Notes under the pieces: generated by a model
What the model was told of the DNA's origin: nothing
The model's database searches: none
The model's input: only the letters and a program-made list of their open reading frames with translations
Position numbers and translations under genes: made by a program
In this document: positions 6,096-6,186 of the stretch, one piece after another
Layout of the letters: each line of letters opens with the position of its first letter
Position numbering within the stretch: position 1 is the stretch's first letter
Origin: Streptosporangiaceae bacterium
Lineage (GTDB): Bacteria; Actinomycetota; Actinomycetes; Streptosporangiales; Streptosporangiaceae
Assembly: GCA_030042885.1 (NCBI GenBank)
Contig: JASHYW010000003.1
Span: 1 to 6,186 of the forward strand
Direction of reading: 5' to 3'
Length of the DNA stretch: 6,186 bases

Positions 6096-6186
6096 TCAGC
6101 CGCGCTCGGCTGCCCGGGCCTCCTCCACGGTGAGCTCGGCTGCGGGGTCGGCTTCCAGGCGCTCGTCAGGGATCGGCTTGCCGCTG
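6096..6186 (-). CDS. C-terminal end of an unidentified convergent gene (partial)
   Basis: Reading in from the right edge on the minus strand, 29 codons run to a TGA at 6098-6096. All but about four end in G or C, as in the neighbouring genes, which supports real coding. The visible tail is acidic and alanine-rich (PDERLEADPAAEL, then VEEARAAERG) and probably helical. I do not recognise the family. Its stop lies two bases from the stop of the phosphoesterase. The start and most of the protein are outside the window. Confidence 0.5.
   Translation of the reverse strand, partial: SGKPIPDERLEADPAAELTVEEARAAERG
6097..6112. terminator. Possible hairpin terminator at the convergent gene ends
   Basis: CAGCCG-CGCT-CGGCTG forms a perfect six-pair GC-rich stem with a four-base loop, four bases after the phosphoesterase stop and inside the last codons of the opposing gene. 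There is no T-run after it on either strand, so it is at best a U-less terminator, a type proposed in actinobacteria. Confidence 0.3.

Noticed and set aside
1..6186. CRISPR arrays, tRNA or rRNA genes, insertion sequences, inteins or phage genes
   Set aside because: I saw no regularly spaced direct repeats, no tRNA-like cloverleaf or rRNA sequence, no transposase, and no interruption of the suf genes; the region looks like stable chromosomal DNA.

Overview
The window comes from a high-GC bacterium. The third codon positions are strongly G/C-biased, there are long spurious reading frames antisense to the genes, and the gene order is that of the actinobacterial SUF iron-sulfur cluster operon (sufR-sufB-sufD-Rieske-sufC). 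An actinomycete is the most likely source; I cannot name a genus from the sequence alone.

Layout. Positions 1 to about 4396 hold a tightly packed minus-strand operon. Read in its own direction it contains sufR (cluster-sensing repressor), sufB and sufD (scaffold subunits), a small Rieske-type [2Fe-2S] ferredoxin, and sufC (scaffold ATPase, cut by the left window edge about 10-15 residues before its expected end). Every junction overlaps by one or four bases (ATGA, TGATG, ATGA, TAGTG), so the genes are very probably co-transcribed and translationally coupled. Usual downstream partners such as sufS, sufU and sufT would lie off the left edge and are not seen.

Positions 4397-4746 form a divergent intergenic region of 350 bases. 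Its sufR-proximal part is rich in inverted repeats. A -35/-10 pair places a transcription start on the GTG of sufR (leaderless). A CACAA-N5-TTGTG repeat overlaps the -10 and the start codon. A GCAAA-N2-TTTGC repeat overlaps the -35. A CRP/FNR-type box, CGTGA-N6-TCACG, is centred at -61.5. Together these suggest SufR autorepression combined with control by a CRP-family regulator; this is inference.

Positions 4747-6093 hold a plus-strand calcineurin-like metallophosphoesterase of 448 residues, with two hydrophobic segments inserted inside the catalytic domain. It ends two bases before the stop codon of a convergent minus-strand gene, of which only the last 29 codons are in the window.

How the genes work together: SufB and SufD with the SufC ATPase form the SufBCD scaffold on which Fe-S clusters are built. 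SufR carries a conserved cysteine set in its C-terminal half and represses the operon when it holds a cluster. The Rieske protein sits among the scaffold genes, where an electron-transfer or cluster-related accessory role is plausible but unproven. The phosphoesterase has no evident link to cluster assembly beyond divergent proximity.
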